8,195 nucleotides of DNA from an uncultured Bacteroidota bacterium (GTDB lineage Bacteria; Bacteroidota; Bacteroidia; Chitinophagales; Chitinophagaceae): assembly GCA_903929655.1 (NCBI GenBank), contig CAIYVS010000323.1:1-8195 (forward strand), written 5' to 3'. The notes beneath the pieces were generated by a model. That model worked only from the letters and a program-made list of their open reading frames with translations. It was not told where the DNA came from and searched no databases. A program made the position numbers and the translations under genes. Below, piece after piece: positions 7,658 through 8,195 of the stretch (position 1 is its first letter; each line of letters begins with the position of its first letter).

Positions 7658-7673
7658 AAAAAATCTAAAACAT

Positions 7674-8159
7674 ATGAGTAATACTACAGAATTAGTTGTA
7701 AAAATGAACCTGGACAGTTGGAACAGCCACCTGAAAAGAACTGATGATATTATTAACAGCCTGACAGATGAGCAATTGGCCGGGCAGGTGTCTCCGGGCA
7801 GGAACAGGGGCACATATTTATTAGGCCATCTTACTGCCGTAAACGACAGGTTGTTGCCTTTAATGGGTTTTGGAGAACAAGTGCACCCGGAACTGAATGA
7901 TACCTATCTTGCCAATCCGGATGATACAAGTAAAACAAGTCATTCTATTGCAGAACTCAGGTCTCACTGGAAAGAAGTGAATGACAGGTTGGAGCAGCAT
8001 ATCAATAGCCTGAGTACTGATGAATGGCTGCAAAGGCATACTTCTGTAAGCGAAGAGGATTTTGCAAAAGAGCCGCACAGGAACAGGCTGAATGTGCTTA
8101 TAAGCAGGACCGGACATATGGCGGGGCATTTAGGGCAGTTGTTGTTTTTGAAGAGATAA
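7674..8159 (+). CDS. DinB-family (DinB/YfiT-like) putative metalloenzyme
   Basis: This 161-residue protein has the length and four-helix-bundle pattern of the DinB/YfiT superfamily, which includes metal-dependent thiol transferases and many uncharacterised stress-linked proteins. The expected metal-binding histidine triad is present: His52 in LLGHLTAVNDRLL (49-61) and the HxxxH pair His148/His152 in RTGHMAGHLGQLLFL (145-159). The N-terminal helix contains MNLDSWNSHLKRTDDIINSL (11-30). The protein is soluble and probably cytoplasmic. The start is an ATG directly after an A-rich stretch with no Shine-Dalgarno sequence; the alternative ATG at codon 11 would remove part of helix 1. It is divergent from the doubtful ORF at 7357-7629, and the window ends 36 bases after its stop codon, so its downstream partners cannot be seen. 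The fold is well supported; the cofactor thiol and reaction are not known. Confidence 0.88.
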   Translation: MSNTTELVVKMNLDSWNSHLKRTDDIINSLTDEQLAGQVSPGRNRGTYLLGHLTAVNDRLLPLMGFGEQVHPELNDTYLANPDDTSKTSHSIAELRSHWKEVNDRLEQHINSLSTDEWLQRHTSVSEEDFAKEPHRNRLNVLISRTGHMAGHLGQLLFLKR

Positions 8160-8195
8160 GGATTAAAGAAATTACCCTAATTCCATAATCAGGGC

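Noticed and set aside
7860..8129. 89-codon minus-strand ORF opposite the DinB gene
   Set aside because: It is antisense to the coding region carrying the histidine triad; it is a shadow frame.

Overview
The window looks like Bacteroidota chromosome, most likely the Chitinophagales/Chitinophagaceae side, though this placement is an inference. It rests on the protein flavour (a Kup transporter, a small outer-membrane beta-barrel with a signal peptide ending Ser-Ala-Gln, a DinB-fold enzyme), the absence of recognisable Shine-Dalgarno sequences before the starts, and one good match to the Bacteroidota -7 promoter element TAnnTTTG upstream of kup. No rRNA, complete tRNA, CRISPR array, transposase or integrase is visible.

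Layout: positions 1-160 are a gene edge with nothing firm in them. Positions 161-2122 (minus) hold a full-length Kup-type potassium uptake protein starting at GTG. After a 229-base divergent intergenic region, 2352-2690 (plus) encodes a 112-residue protein with two membrane segments and a small helical N-terminal part. Convergent to it, 2757-3440 (minus) encodes a secreted, probably outer-membrane, beta-barrel protein. Next comes an AT-rich minus-strand block: a 698-residue gluzincin (thermolysin-like, HExxH) metallopeptidase at 5126-7222, followed after only 11 bases by a 506-residue metallo-beta-lactamase-fold hydrolase of the ComEC C-terminal type at 3594-5114. Upstream of these on the same strand is a doubtful 90-codon ORF (7357-7629). 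It is divergent from a DinB-family protein at 7674-8159 (plus).

The most interesting content is the metallopeptidase-MBL pair. Both proteins keep intact metal-binding motifs, neither has a signal peptide or membrane segment, and they are almost certainly cotranscribed. Together they look like a cytoplasmic two-enzyme module (a protease plus a hydrolase that may act on nucleic acid or another phosphoester), embedded among ordinary transport, envelope and housekeeping genes and visibly richer in A+T than kup. Whether it is a defence, stress or peptide-processing module cannot be decided from the sequence alone.
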